In this document: positions 46,108 to 54,932 of the stretch, one piece after another
Layout: every line of letters starts with the position of its first letter
Numbering within the stretch: position 1 is the first letter of the stretch
Assembly: GCF_003711845.1 (NCBI RefSeq)
Contig: NZ_RHLQ01000008.1
Coordinates: 24,050-88,049 of the forward strand
Source of the DNA: Lysinibacillus halotolerans
GTDB lineage: Bacteria > Bacillota > Bacilli > Bacillales_A > Planococcaceae
DNA length: 64,000 nt
Direction: 5' to 3'
The notes under the pieces: model-generated
Seen by the model: only the letters and a program-made list of their open reading frames with translations
The model's database searches: none
Told to the model about the DNA's origin: nothing
Translations under genes and position numbers: made by a program

Positions 46108-46284
46108 AATATGATACTCCTTTTAAGACCTCATTAATTAATCTATTTTTTCGATAAAACCTATCTACATATTAGATATAATATAATAGTTTTCAAAAGA
46201 AAGAAACATATTATTTACCATTAGCAAAATTTTTTATAATAAAAAGTGCTAATGAATTGAAACTATTATTCTAAATTTTGTCCA

Positions 46285-46321
46285 TTAAAAAATCAGCAAC
46301 TGTATTGAACAGTTACTGATT
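46285..46321 (-). terminator. Intrinsic terminator of the Nramp-related gene
   Basis: On the minus strand AATCAGTAACTGT (46321-46309) pairs with ACAGTTGCTGATT (46303-46291) with one mismatch, then TTTTTAATGG. Confidence 0.88.
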
Positions 46322-46325
46322 CCTT

Positions 46326-47630
46326 TTAACCGAATAGGATGTTAATTAATTCATTCGCACCCAAATAGACAAACATTGCAACGCAGGCAACTAAAATGAT
46401 ATTTGGTAATGCTTTATTACGTAATGGTTCATCGATTTTTTTAGAATTTAATAAGATTAATAGAGAAATAGCTAAAAACGGCATAAATAACGAGCCTAGC
46501 GCACCGTATATAATAACAAGTTCTACTGGTTTACCAAAGAAGTAAAGAATCATTGGTGGGAATGTTAACCAGAATAAGAAGAAACGATAAGCTTTATCCG
46601 TCTCATGTACTTGCTTACGTGGTGCATCTTTCTTTTGACGAATTGTTTGAACAAAATCAGCAAATAAATATGGAACACCATGCCAAACTCCTAATAAGGA
46701 AGAAAAGGCTGCAGACCAAAAGGCACCTAGAAATACCCACTTCATCGGTTCTCCAAACTCTTGACCTAACAATCCAGCTAAATCAATAAGCCCTTGATCA
46801 CCCCGTAAATTAACATCTGTCCCAAATAAAAATTCAGCACCAATGATTAAGCCAGCAATTGTAAAGATCCCAGTTAAAGTATAAGCAACTTTCGAATCAA
46901 GGCGCATTGTTGAAACCCATTTTGGCCCTGTCCATTTCTTTTCAGCTAACCAATAACCATAGGAAGCCATTGTAATTGTACCACCTACACCACCTATTAA
47001 GCCCATCATTAACATAAATGATCCATCCGGAACGCGCGGAACGAAGCCGCTTATAAAATCTCCGAAACTTGGTAGGAACAACAAAGCAGTACCGATAATT
47101 GTAAGGAACATGATACCGATTAATACCGTCATCACTTTTTCGACTACTTGGTACTTACCAAACCAAACGAGTAAAAATCCAGCAACAGCATGAAGTGCTG
47201 CCCAAGCCCATAATGGTATGCTTGGGAATATGGCGTGCATGGCCATACCAGAAGTCGAGGCAGCAGTTGCTCCGTAAACAAATCCCCAAATGATAGAATA
47301 AATTCCAAAATAACCAGTAGCCCATTTACCAAGTTGATGCCATCCTTGTACCATCGTGCGTTCGGATGCTAGATGCCATCTTCCTACTCCTTCATTTAAA
47401 AAGTATTTTAAAATGGAGCCAACTAATATTGCCCATATAAAAGTTGTACCAAATTGAGTGCCGATAACAATTGAAGTAACTAAATCAGCAGTACCCACCC
47501 CGGTTGCTGCTACAACAATTCCCGGTCCAACTTGTTTCATTTTTTGTCCTAAAGTTTCTGGGGGCGTTAATAAATTTGGTACTGCTTCTACTGTAGTCGC
47601 CGCCACCTTATCCTTTGTATGCGCTTCCAT
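46326..47630 (-). CDS. Nramp-related transporter lacking canonical metal-binding motifs
   Basis: A 434-residue protein of the Nramp/APC type with about eleven membrane segments. The TM1 start GPGIVVAATGVGTADLVTS (residues 35-53) aligns with the Nramp GPG...DPGN segment, but the DPGN metal site is replaced by GTAD; the TM6 segment TITMASYGYW (218-227) lacks the M-P-H motif. It is therefore unlikely to be a Mn/Fe transporter of the classical kind; Nramp-related families with altered substrates (including Mg or other solutes) are known. The start follows GGGAGGG, right beside an inverted repeat at 47642-47666. Neighbour aspA may or may not be related. Confidence 0.82.
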   Translation of the reverse strand: MEAHTKDKVAATTVEAVPNLLTPPETLGQKMKQVGPGIVVAATGVGTADLVTSIVIGTQFGTTFIWAILVGSILKYFLNEGVGRWHLASERTMVQGWHQLGKWATGYFGIYSIIWGFVYGATAASTSGMAMHAIFPSIPLWAWAALHAVAGFLLVWFGKYQVVEKVMTVLIGIMFLTIIGTALLFLPSFGDFISGFVPRVPDGSFMLMMGLIGGVGGTITMASYGYWLAEKKWTGPKWVSTMRLDSKVAYTLTGIFTIAGLIIGAEFLFGTDVNLRGDQGLIDLAGLLGQEFGEPMKWVFLGAFWSAAFSSLLGVWHGVPYLFADFVQTIRQKKDAPRKQVHETDKAYRFFLFWLTFPPMILYFFGKPVELVIIYGALGSLFMPFLAISLLILLNSKKIDEPLRNKALPNIILVACVAMFVYLGANELINILFG

Positions 47631-47641
47631 ATAAACCCTCC

Positions 47642-47666
47642 CTTATGTACGTATTGCGTACATAAG
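47642..47666 (-). promoter_or_regulatory. Inverted repeat next to the ribosome binding site of the Nramp-related gene
   Basis: CTTATGTACG (47642-47651) and CGTACATAAG (47657-47666) form a perfect 10-bp inverted repeat with a 5-base centre. It ends where the GGGAGGG ribosome binding site begins, so it could be a protein operator or an RNA hairpin masking translation. Confidence 0.6.
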
Positions 47667-47972
47667 TACGAAATACGATTAAAGTAATTTAAAGATAACA
47701 AGTATAAGCTTAGAAAACAATATTTTTCTGAAAATTTTTTCATTACTTTTTATTAAAAATTTAAAAATAATTCTAACGTTCTATCTGAAATTGATATTAA
47801 GTTATTTATACTTATTGATTATGATATGAATTCATACTGCTGTAGTATTCTTTTTATCGATGTTTTTCCTTTGTAGCTTCCCAACATTTCCTGATACCCA
47901 ATAACTAAAAAATGGGGTATATTATTTCACACGACTATAATATAATTAACTTTAAAAAACGGAGGGATAAAT
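47667..47972. other. Divergent region ahead of the Nramp-related and LysE-type genes
   Basis: About 300 AT-rich bases holding both divergent promoters. No further repeats or structured RNA recognised. Confidence 0.45.
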
Positions 47973-48596
47973 ATGGACATTGTAACAGTATTATCCTTTT
48001 TAGGTGCTGCAATTGTTCTTACATTAATGCCTGGCCCAGATAACCTGTTTACTTTGGCACAGAGTATTGCAAAAGGCAAAAATGCAGGAATTTTTACTAC
48101 ACTAGGACTTTGCACAGGATTGTTGGTCCATATTACAGCTGCAACCATTGGAATATCGGCTGTCATTTATCAATCTGCATTTGCTTTTACGGTAGTGAAA
48201 TATGCAGGCGCAGCATATTTATTATATTTAGCATTTAAGTCATTTCGAGAAAAAAGTTCGAATTTTAATCTTCATAACGAAGATAATTTAAACTACAAAT
48301 CCTTATATAAAAAAGGAATTATAATGAACGTATTAAACCCAAAAGTTTCATTGTTTTTCCTAGCCTTTTTCCCACAATTTATTCACTATGAAAATGGTAA
48401 TGTTCCGATTCAAATGCTTATCTTAGGAATCATTTTTTTAATCCAATCTTTAGTAATCTTCTCTTTAATAAGCATCTTTGCAGGTAAAGTCGGAAATTTC
48501 CTTCGTAAAAACAATTCTATAGCTAAAAAAATTAACATTATTCAAGGATCTTTATTTACACTAATCGGTTTAAAAATTGCTTTTAGTCAAAAATAA
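47973..48596 (+). CDS. LysE/RhtB family amino acid exporter
   Basis: A 207-residue membrane exporter with about six membrane segments. The family opening FLGAAIVLTLMPGPDNLFTLAQSIAKGKNAG is clear, with GAAYLLYLAFKSFRE and the NVLNPKVSLFFLAFFPQF motif in the middle. Members export lysine, threonine, homoserine lactones or other small amines; the substrate is not predictable. The ATG follows ACGGAGGGATAA. The IS remnant begins about 45 bases after its stop. Confidence 0.92.
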   Translation: MDIVTVLSFLGAAIVLTLMPGPDNLFTLAQSIAKGKNAGIFTTLGLCTGLLVHITAATIGISAVIYQSAFAFTVVKYAGAAYLLYLAFKSFREKSSNFNLHNEDNLNYKSLYKKGIIMNVLNPKVSLFFLAFFPQFIHYENGNVPIQMLILGIIFLIQSLVIFSLISIFAGKVGNFLRKNNSIAKKINIIQGSLFTLIGLKIAFSQK

Positions 48597-48640
48597 TAGT
48601 AATTAAGTAAAACATGAATATTTTCGGTTCTTTACATAAA

Positions 48641-48900
48641 AAAGAGGCTGGGACAAACCCCTCTTCTGAATAAAAAACCGGTGAAATTTTACGAGGAGTA
48701 AAATTTCACCGGCTTTGAATTTTTTACAATAAAATAAGGATCCTCTTCTGATAAAATTAAGTTACCACACAAAACCATATCGAAAAGAAGAATCCTTATG
48801 CTTATAGATTATAACATGAATCAACTCATTTTGCCTTTAGATTTTAGAAGTAAAATTACAAAATAATGATATTGCTTTCCATATCCATCCTCTAGTTGAA
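48641..48900 (+). mobile_element. Remnant of an IS1182-family element (left end and transposase start)
   Basis: The segment AAAGAGGCTGGGACAAACCC (48641-48660) is a sequence I associate with intergenic repeats and IS ends of Firmicutes. After it comes a long hairpin, then at ATG 48798 the reading MLIDYNMNQLILPLDF, shifted and continued as EVKLQNNDIAFHIHPLVESI. This matches the N-terminus of IS1182-family transposases. The rest of the transposase is missing after about 48890, so the element is dead. Family assignment is from memory of the protein start. Confidence 0.65.
48678..48712. repeat. Perfect 15-bp inverted repeat in the IS remnant
   Basis: CCGGTGAAATTTTAC (48678-48692) and GTAAAATTTCACCGG (48698-48712) around a 5-base loop GAGGA. 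It may be part of the IS end, an insertion target, or the terminator of the upstream LysE-type gene (a T-rich run TTTTTT follows at 48720). Confidence 0.7.
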
Positions 48901-49092
48901 AGTATATATATTGTTGATCTAATTTTAACCCAGATTTTTATTATTCTCTTCGTTCAGATTGAAATGAATTTACAGTTAAACTTCCTCATAAACCTAATCA
49001 TCCTCCGTAAAAGTTTTTACAAAGACAATAGTATCCGATATCAGATGATGGAAATAAAGAAAACCTTCAAATCTAAAAAAATCAAAACATAA

Positions 49093-49308
49093 ATAATAAA
49101 ATATAAAGATGAAGAAAATATTCTTAAAGCCACTAAGTTATTTTTAACAAAAGGAAAATTATTAGCTGAAATGTCTTCATGTATCACTTTAGGCGCTTTC
49201 TTACAAGGTACTATCAAATTGAATCCTAGTGATAAAGTAGTTCTTTTCATTTCGGGCGGTAATATTGGAATGGATCAATTTAGTAAATTTCGGGAGATAG
49301 CCATATAA
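49093..49308 (+). pseudogene. C-terminal remnant of a threonine/serine dehydratase
   Basis: The frame from 49093 to TAA 49306-49308 reads DEENILKATKLFLTKGKLLA, then SCITLGAFLQGTIKLNPSDK and VVLFISGGNIGMDQFSKF. This is the end of a pyridoxal-phosphate threonine ammonia-lyase (the K-L-L-A-E...G-A...A-L-x-G-x-I then V-V-x-x-x-S-G-G-N pattern), but the catalytic two thirds including the lysine are missing. It follows directly on the IS remnant, so a deletion linked to the element is likely. Confidence 0.75.
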
Positions 49309-49386
49309 AAGCGCAATTGCTGAAACTTGTAAATTATTAGTTTATGATAAATTCCAAATTCTTTTATTATTAAGTATTCCAAAAAT

Positions 49387-49432
49387 AAAACCTCCAAATG
49401 TTAAACAAAAATCTAAACATCTGGAGGTTTTT
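49387..49432 (+). terminator. Intrinsic terminator after the dehydratase remnant
   Basis: AACCTCCAAATGTT pairs with AACATCTGGAGGTT (one mismatch), followed by TTTT. The stem arms are at 49389-49402 and 49416-49429. Confidence 0.8.
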
Positions 49433-49524
49433 TATGGGAAATATTATTTTAAACAAATTAGATACGAACTATCCTTTTGAAAATATTCTAGAAAGTCATA
49501 CTTCAATTATTATTCAAGAAGGAT

Positions 49525-50172
49525 TTAAAAAGCTGTGGTCATTATAATTCGTTCGCGGTTTTTTAAAAATGTGTCTCTACAAATTTGCTTAATGCTAGAA
49601 TAATTCTGTGAACAAATAGCGTCATAAATTGACTTATTTAATTGATTTCCTGAATAATGCTTTTGATTAGGTGTCAATTTCCAATTAACCATAGCCATTC
49701 GAATCCATTTATCTTTCAACGAATCTATGAATTCTAGCATAATTTTATTGTTTGCAGATAAAATCATACATCGAGTAAAAAGAATAGAGCATTGAACATA
49801 CTGATAATAGTCATCATTTTTTTCTGCTTCCAGTTGCATGTCTAAATACATTTTCAAATTTTCAAGATCGAAGCAAAGCCCCCTTGCCTCAACTTCATCT
49901 ACAGTAAACTCTTGTAAAAAAAGGATTACTTGCGTGATGTCTAACAATTCTTTCATAGAGATTTCCTTCACAAAAATCCCACGATTTTTAATAGATGTGA
50001 CAAATCCCTCAGACTCTAAACGTGAGATCGCACCTCTTATTGGGGTTCGGCTCATATTTAGTTCTTTTGCTAATGCATTTTCTGATAATAGTGTACCTGG
50101 CATATAATTTGCAGTAATTAAATTTTCACGAATTTTCGTATAAGCTATGTCAACAAGAGAGTGTTGGGTCAT
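49525..50172 (-). CDS. GntR family transcriptional regulator (FCD/FadR type)
   Basis: A 215-residue regulator: winged helix at residues 1-70 (HSLVDIAYTKIRENLITANY, LSENALAKELNMSRTPIRGA, LESEGFV) and a helical FCD-type ligand domain after it. The open frame starts at 50277, but AAAGGAA lies properly before the ATG at 50172 (MTQHSLVDI), and the family begins there. It follows the phn-phosphatase operon on the same strand, but a terminator at 50372-50402 separates them, so it has its own promoter. It is the obvious candidate regulator of the phn genes. Confidence 0.9.
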   Translation of the reverse strand: MTQHSLVDIAYTKIRENLITANYMPGTLLSENALAKELNMSRTPIRGAISRLESEGFVTSIKNRGIFVKEISMKELLDITQVILFLQEFTVDEVEARGLCFDLENLKMYLDMQLEAEKNDDYYQYVQCSILFTRCMILSANNKIMLEFIDSLKDKWIRMAMVNWKLTPNQKHYSGNQLNKSIYDAICSQNYSSIKQICRDTFLKNRERIIMTTAF

Positions 50173-50371
50173 TTTTACAATTCCTTTCAACTGATACACA
50201 CAATAATTCTTACAGTTTTCGGCAAGGATATGTTCCCTTCCATCAAATTCAAATCGGAAGTAACACAAATAACACAAATCTATTATATAATAATTGATTT
50301 ATAAAAGTTAGATTGTTTAAACCATAATATGGTTATTTATAAATTATTAATTTGTTGTTTTTGATATCTAT

Positions 50372-50402
50372 AAAGAAAAAAGAAGTGCTTAACACTTCTT
50401 TC
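50372..50402 (-). terminator. Intrinsic terminator of the phn-phosphatase operon
   Basis: On the minus strand AAAGAAGTG (50401-50393) pairs with CACTTCTTT (50387-50379), followed by TTTTCTTTA. Confidence 0.85.
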
Positions 50403-50421
50403 ACTAATCTTTTAAACTTTT

Positions 50422-51171
50422 CTATAATGCAACAGTTTCCTCTAAACCTATTAAACGTTTTTTCACTCGACTAATCACAGCCTGTTCCACACCTTTTTCC
50501 ATTAAAAATTGATCAATACTTTGATAAGTATGTAGAATATACTCATAGGCTCTTAGAATGTAGTCTCGATTAGAATACATGAACTCCCTTGGAATCTTTC
50601 CAAATTGATTATCTTTTTGTTGAATGGACTCTAAATTAGAGTAAGTTACTTCATAATTTGAAACGATATCCTTCTTTTCTACTCCTGCTATGCCTAATAG
50701 CAACATGGCCAAGATACCTGTTCGATCTTTACCTGCCGCGCAATGAAAGACGATACAGCCCTCTTCTGCCTGATCAATCGTATTAAAAATTTCCTTCAAT
50801 GAAGTGTTTTTTTGCTCTAATAAATCAACATAAAAATCTCCCATTGAAACCTTCTCTGTAGATATCGTAATATCCGATACCCTTTCAGTAATAAAGGGGA
50901 TATTATAATAATGGCAAAAGTCTGCATTTGCAAGTGGATTTTTATGCAACTCAACTTCATCTTCCCCACGAAGATCAATGACGGTTTTAACCCCATATTC
51001 TTTTAAAAAAGTTATTTCCTCTTGAGTAAGCTTACTCATATCACTTGATCTAATAAAAGAATGCCATTTTGTTTGTTGCCCAAATTTTGTGCTATAGCCA
51101 CCTAGCTCTCTACAGTTTTCTAGACTAGCGATGGGCAATCGAACCCAATTTAATTTTGCATTTTTCATCAT
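50422..51171 (-). CDS. Tyrosine-protein-phosphatase-like enzyme in the phn operon
   Basis: A 249-residue phosphatase of the tyrosine/dual-specificity type (Y_phosphatase3 group). The active-site loop HCAAGKDRTG gives C144 and R150 (C-x5-R); an upstream general-acid aspartate and the N-terminal NCRELGGYST motif of the family are present. No signal peptide, so it is cytoplasmic. It is the last gene of a phosphonate-type ABC transporter operon, so it may dephosphorylate an imported phosphate ester rather than a protein. The frame opens at 51189, but GAAGGAG precedes the ATG at 51171 by six bases, which I prefer. Confidence 0.88.
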   Translation of the reverse strand: MMKNAKLNWVRLPIASLENCRELGGYSTKFGQQTKWHSFIRSSDMSKLTQEEITFLKEYGVKTVIDLRGEDEVELHKNPLANADFCHYYNIPFITERVSDITISTEKVSMGDFYVDLLEQKNTSLKEIFNTIDQAEEGCIVFHCAAGKDRTGILAMLLLGIAGVEKKDIVSNYEVTYSNLESIQQKDNQFGKIPREFMYSNRDYILRAYEYILHTYQSIDQFLMEKGVEQAVISRVKKRLIGLEETVAL

Positions 51172-51189
51172 ATTAGTCTCCTTCAACAA

Positions 51190-51984
51190 TCAACTGTTTC
51201 CAATTTTTATATTATTTTTTATTTTCGTCATTACTAGTTCTAGTACAACCATGAGTAAACAAATCATTATTACAATAGTAGTTGTTTGCGCATAGTTATA
51301 TGTATTAATGGCTTGTGTCAATAAAAGTCCAATCCCACCTACCCCAATAATTCCTAAACCAATTGATTCAGAAACATTGGATTCAAAGCAGACAGTGATC
51401 CAAGAAATAAAAGCAGTAATACAAAGCGGAATCAATCCGTGATAAACAATTTTGAACCATGAAGCTCCTGTAGATTTCATAGCTTCAATAATTTCGCTAC
51501 CCGTCTCTTCAATACTCCCTGTAAAAGTTTTCGTTATATAGCCGACCGCAGAAATCAAAATTGTAACAAAGCCTGATACATTACCAAAACCTAGACTCGC
51601 AATCACCATTAAACCCCATACTAATGAAGGAACAGAACGAACAATCGCAAAAAAGGATTTTATAAATACGGATACAAAGCGGTTCGGTGCAATATTCGAT
51701 GCCGCTAAAAAACTTAAAAACATGGCTATAAAAACAGCTACAACCAATGTTAACAAAGCCAATGCTAAGCTAGTTACAATATTCAAAAGTGCATCAGGAA
51801 CAATTGTAAAATCAACCGCCATCATTCTACTTAATACATCGGGAACATTGTGTAACCGTTCAAAAAACTTTTGAATATCTAAGTTGATAAGCATTAAAGC
51901 TGCAATAAACACAGCACCCAATATAAGAACAAGAAGAATCGACTTGCCAACACTTCCTTTTGAAGTGACTCGAATGTGCTCCAT
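51190..51984 (-). CDS. phnE: Phosphonate-type ABC transporter permease (second PhnE)
   Basis: A 264-residue permease with about six membrane segments and the permease loop EAMKSTGASWFKIVYHGLIPLC that contacts the ATPase. It belongs to the PhnE family. With the upstream paralogue at 52010-52807 it should form a heterodimeric channel. The start follows TAGGAGATTG. It lies directly before the phosphatase gene (stop and next frame adjacent). Confidence 0.92.
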   Translation of the reverse strand: MEHIRVTSKGSVGKSILLVLILGAVFIAALMLINLDIQKFFERLHNVPDVLSRMMAVDFTIVPDALLNIVTSLALALLTLVVAVFIAMFLSFLAASNIAPNRFVSVFIKSFFAIVRSVPSLVWGLMVIASLGFGNVSGFVTILISAVGYITKTFTGSIEETGSEIIEAMKSTGASWFKIVYHGLIPLCITAFISWITVCFESNVSESIGLGIIGVGGIGLLLTQAINTYNYAQTTTIVIMICLLMVVLELVMTKIKNNIKIGNS

Positions 51985-52009
51985 TGTGTTTTCAATCTCC
52001 TAACTTTAT

Positions 52010-52807
52010 TTAAACGAATCGTTTACGAATTGAATTAGTTACGAACTCTGTTAATAAAATAATTATGACGAATACAGCAATAATGGTAATTGCTTCGCCG
52101 TATTTAAACAAATTAATATTTGTATCAATTAAAACCCCAATACCACCTGCTCCAACAATACCTAAAACTGCAGACGCTCGGACATTAATTTCAAAAGCAA
52201 ATAACGTCCAATTAATCCAAGAAGGAACAAACTGTGGAATCACACCATGAAACAAGATTTGAAAATAAGATGAACCATTAGCACGTAATGCCTCAAGCTT
52301 ATCTCCAGAAATTTCATCGATTGATTCAGCATAACTTTTACTTAAAAACCCAATTGTTACTAGAATCAACGCCAAAACCCCAACAATCCCACCTATACCA
52401 AAAATATAAACTAATAAAGCTCCCCAAATAATGAAAGGGATATTTCGTAAAATCGAAACAAAACCACGGGTAATTACTCGTAATGATTTAATTTTATTGG
52501 TATTCTCCGAGATTAATATTCCAAAAATAAACGCAATAATCGTAGAAATGTATGTTGATATTACCGCATAACCAAGCGTTTCGACCATCGCTGGAATATA
52601 TTGTTGTAGATTCTCCACACTTGGAGGAAAGAAGTTTTCAAAGAAAAACATTACAAAGCTTGGTAATCCCACAAGCATCTCTATAAATGAAATCTTTAAA
52701 TATACAAGGGATAATATCAATAGAGTAAAAAAAACTACTACAAATACAAAGATTTTTTTAGAATCTCTTTGATTGAGAGGGATGTTATGAATTAATTGCT
52801 TATTCAT
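52010..52807 (-). CDS. phnE: Phosphonate-type ABC transporter permease (first PhnE)
   Basis: A 265-residue PhnE-family permease with about six membrane segments and the loop EALRANGSSYFQILFHGVIPQF. The open frame extends 15 codons into phnC; the ATG at 52807 overlaps the phnC stop by eight bases and has GGTGGGGC upstream, so that start gives normal coupling. Two different permease genes in one operon are common in phosphonate/phosphite systems. Confidence 0.92.
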   Translation of the reverse strand: MNKQLIHNIPLNQRDSKKIFVFVVVFFTLLILSLVYLKISFIEMLVGLPSFVMFFFENFFPPSVENLQQYIPAMVETLGYAVISTYISTIIAFIFGILISENTNKIKSLRVITRGFVSILRNIPFIIWGALLVYIFGIGGIVGVLALILVTIGFLSKSYAESIDEISGDKLEALRANGSSYFQILFHGVIPQFVPSWINWTLFAFEINVRASAVLGIVGAGGIGVLIDTNINLFKYGEAITIIAVFVIIILLTEFVTNSIRKRFV

Positions 52808-53636
52808 TGTTCTGCCCCACCGCCAATTGTTTTGGTTGTCTTTTTTCAACAAAATGGGTTTCGCTTTCTCCCTTTAGCTTCATTTGTGATTCTTTTCCTT
52901 CATAGATATCTTTAATGATTGAATCCGTTAATTGGGATGGTGCTCCATCAAATACAACTAATCCTTTTTTTATCTCAATAATTCGTGTGGCATATTTTTT
53001 GGCATAGTCTACTTGATGAAGATTCACAATACATGTCAATTTCTTTTCTTGAGAAATTGTATGAAGCTGCTGCATCACTATATTAGCTGAGAGCGGGTCC
53101 AATGATGCAATCGGTTCATCAGCAAGTAATAACTTAGGTCTCTGTAAAATCGCTCGACAAATTCCAACCCGCTGCATTTGACCACCGGAAAGCTCATCCG
53201 CCCGTTTATAAATTTGGTCTTCTAATCCCACTTTTTTTAAAAGCTCAACTGCTTCTTTCTTATCTTCATGGTGATAAAGCCCTAACAAACTCTTATATAA
53301 AGGAATATTACTTAATTGGCCATGAAGAACATTTTTTATTACATTTGTTCTGCCAACTAAATTATAATGTTGAAAAATCATCCCTATTTTAGAACGTTCT
53401 TTTCTTAATTTTCGCCCACTCAATTTCTCCATATGCTGCCCATCGAAAATAATTTCCCCTTTGGTAGGATCTACAAGTCGATTGATACTGCGGATAAACG
53501 TGGATTTTCCTGCCCCTGACGGACCGATAATAACAATAAATTCACCCGGGAAAAAATCTAAAGTAATTCCATTCAAGGCACGAGTTTCTTTACCATAGAC
53601 CTTAACTAAATTTTTTATCGATAGTAATGGTTTCAT
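52800..53636 (-). CDS. phnC: Phosphonate-type ABC transporter ATP-binding protein
   Basis: A 278-residue ABC ATPase. Walker A GPSGAGKST is at residues 38-46, the signature LSGGQMQRV near 158, and Walker B LLLADEPIASLDP after it. The PhnC type is shown by the EFIVIIGPSGAGKSTFIRSI text and by the partners. The start overlaps the phnD stop (TAATG). It drives uptake through the two PhnE permeases. Confidence 0.94.
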   Translation of the reverse strand: MKPLLSIKNLVKVYGKETRALNGITLDFFPGEFIVIIGPSGAGKSTFIRSINRLVDPTKGEIIFDGQHMEKLSGRKLRKERSKIGMIFQHYNLVGRTNVIKNVLHGQLSNIPLYKSLLGLYHHEDKKEAVELLKKVGLEDQIYKRADELSGGQMQRVGICRAILQRPKLLLADEPIASLDPLSANIVMQQLHTISQEKKLTCIVNLHQVDYAKKYATRIIEIKKGLVVFDGAPSQLTDSIIKDIYEGKESQMKLKGESETHFVEKRQPKQLAVGQNNE

Positions 53637-54568
53637 TATTTCTCATCCTCTAACGCATTAATGGCATCAAGCATTTCAATTGTAGGATCATAATAAGTTT
53701 GTTCAGTCTCTACAAAGCGAGCATTTGGATCATTATGAACTGCTTCAAAATATTGTTCATCTTCAAAAGAAACAAACGCCTCTCTTATAGCCTCTTTAAA
53801 ATCTTCAGGTAAATCCTCGCGTATAATATAAGAAGCATCTGGAATATTCTGTGTTCGCCCAATAATTTTAAAGTCATCTTCCTTAATTGTACCTGCCTGA
53901 ATCATACTATCCATTTGACCAATCGCTACTGCCGCTGCGTCAAAGTCCCCCATCAGTACACCCATTACGCTATTCGCGTGGAATTCTGAAAAAGTAACAT
54001 TCTCAAAAAAGTAGCCAGATTGTTCTAATAGATCTGGATCTAAATCAAACTCTTGAACTAGCGTTCCTTTTGGATACAAGTAACCTGACGAAGAAGCCGC
54101 ATTTACGAATGCAAAGTTCTTTCCTTTTAAATCCTCCATATTGTTAATTTCTTCATTATCCTTCTTTGTAATAAACGCTGTATAATATTCATAACCCTCT
54201 ACCTGAGGAGTTACTAACAACTCCGCTCCAGCTTTTTGGTTGGCTTGGTAATAACTCATCGGACTAGCTAGCATAATATCTAAATTTCCACTTGCTAGTG
54301 CTTCAATTCCAACAGCGTAACTACCACCTTCAAACTCTTTCACTTCAATTCCTAATTCTTCGGAAAGATGATCTCTCAATGCTGTATACATGGAAGCTGC
54401 ATTTGGATTGTTTTCATTTGGCATTTGAACTAATGTCAGTTCTTCAGGCCAACCCTTGTTTGCTTTATCATCCAATGCAGATGATGATGATGAACTTCCT
54501 CCATTCCCACACGCTGCCAAAGTGGTTACAAGTCCTACTGTTAAAAAGAATTTTGATAAGCTTTTCAT
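53636..54568 (-). CDS. phnD: Phosphate/phosphite/phosphonate-binding lipoprotein (PhnD family)
   Basis: A 310-residue solute-binding lipoprotein. Signal peptide with lipobox LAAC (cysteine at residue 20), then a serine-rich linker (GNGGSSSSSS). The PhnD family fold is shown by EELTLVQMPNENNPNA, the EFEGGSYAVGIEALASGNLDIMLASPMSY segment and FVNAASSSGYLYPKG, whose serines bind the phosphorus group in characterised relatives. First gene of the operon; the ATG follows AAAAAGGAGATAA. The ligand could be a phosphonate, phosphite or a phosphate ester. Confidence 0.9.
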   Translation of the reverse strand: MKSLSKFFLTVGLVTTLAACGNGGSSSSSSALDDKANKGWPEELTLVQMPNENNPNAASMYTALRDHLSEELGIEVKEFEGGSYAVGIEALASGNLDIMLASPMSYYQANQKAGAELLVTPQVEGYEYYTAFITKKDNEEINNMEDLKGKNFAFVNAASSSGYLYPKGTLVQEFDLDPDLLEQSGYFFENVTFSEFHANSVMGVLMGDFDAAAVAIGQMDSMIQAGTIKEDDFKIIGRTQNIPDASYIIREDLPEDFKEAIREAFVSFEDEQYFEAVHNDPNARFVETEQTYYDPTIEMLDAINALEDEK

Positions 54569-54745
54569 CTTTTCGTTTATCTCCTTTTTAGAAATGTTTT
54601 AACAATTATTAATGGAATCCTTAGAATTTGTTAGAACTTTAAAAATTTTTAAACTCCACTCATTAAACCTTTAACACCCTACTAAATTCCTTTTAGTCTA
54701 CTTAAAAGTATGATTAATAATTATTTTCACCCCTTCTTGTATTTA

Positions 54746-54759
54746 AGTTGTATACAACT
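54746..54759. promoter_or_regulatory. Probable GntR operator upstream of phnD
   Basis: AGTTGTATACAACT is a perfect 14-bp palindrome with the TTGTATACAA core typical of FCD-type GntR regulators. It lies about 180 bases upstream of phnD; a GntR gene ends the cluster. Confidence 0.6.
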
Positions 54760-54918
54760 AATAATTTACGAATATATTTTTAAGTGTGTTTGTTCTTCGT
54801 GTAAAGAACAGATAAATAATTGTAAAGAAGAACTATCGTAGATTCTCCATAATGAAAGAAAAACTCTAAAAGGAAACTCGTTCTATACATTTTTTCATAA
54901 TCTTTACTAGATACTTTA

Positions 54919-54932
54919 AGTTATATACAATA
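54919..54932. promoter_or_regulatory. Second, weaker GntR-like site
   Basis: AGTTATATACAATA matches 11 of 14 bases of the palindrome at 54746, in the same orientation. Confidence 0.35.

Noticed and set aside
48598..48900. CRISPR-like repeats in the IS remnant
   Set aside because: The repeats are single inverted pairs, not spaced direct repeats.
49041..49250. 69-codon minus-strand frame
   Set aside because: It is the shadow of the dehydratase remnant on the plus strand and has no ribosome binding site or recognisable product.
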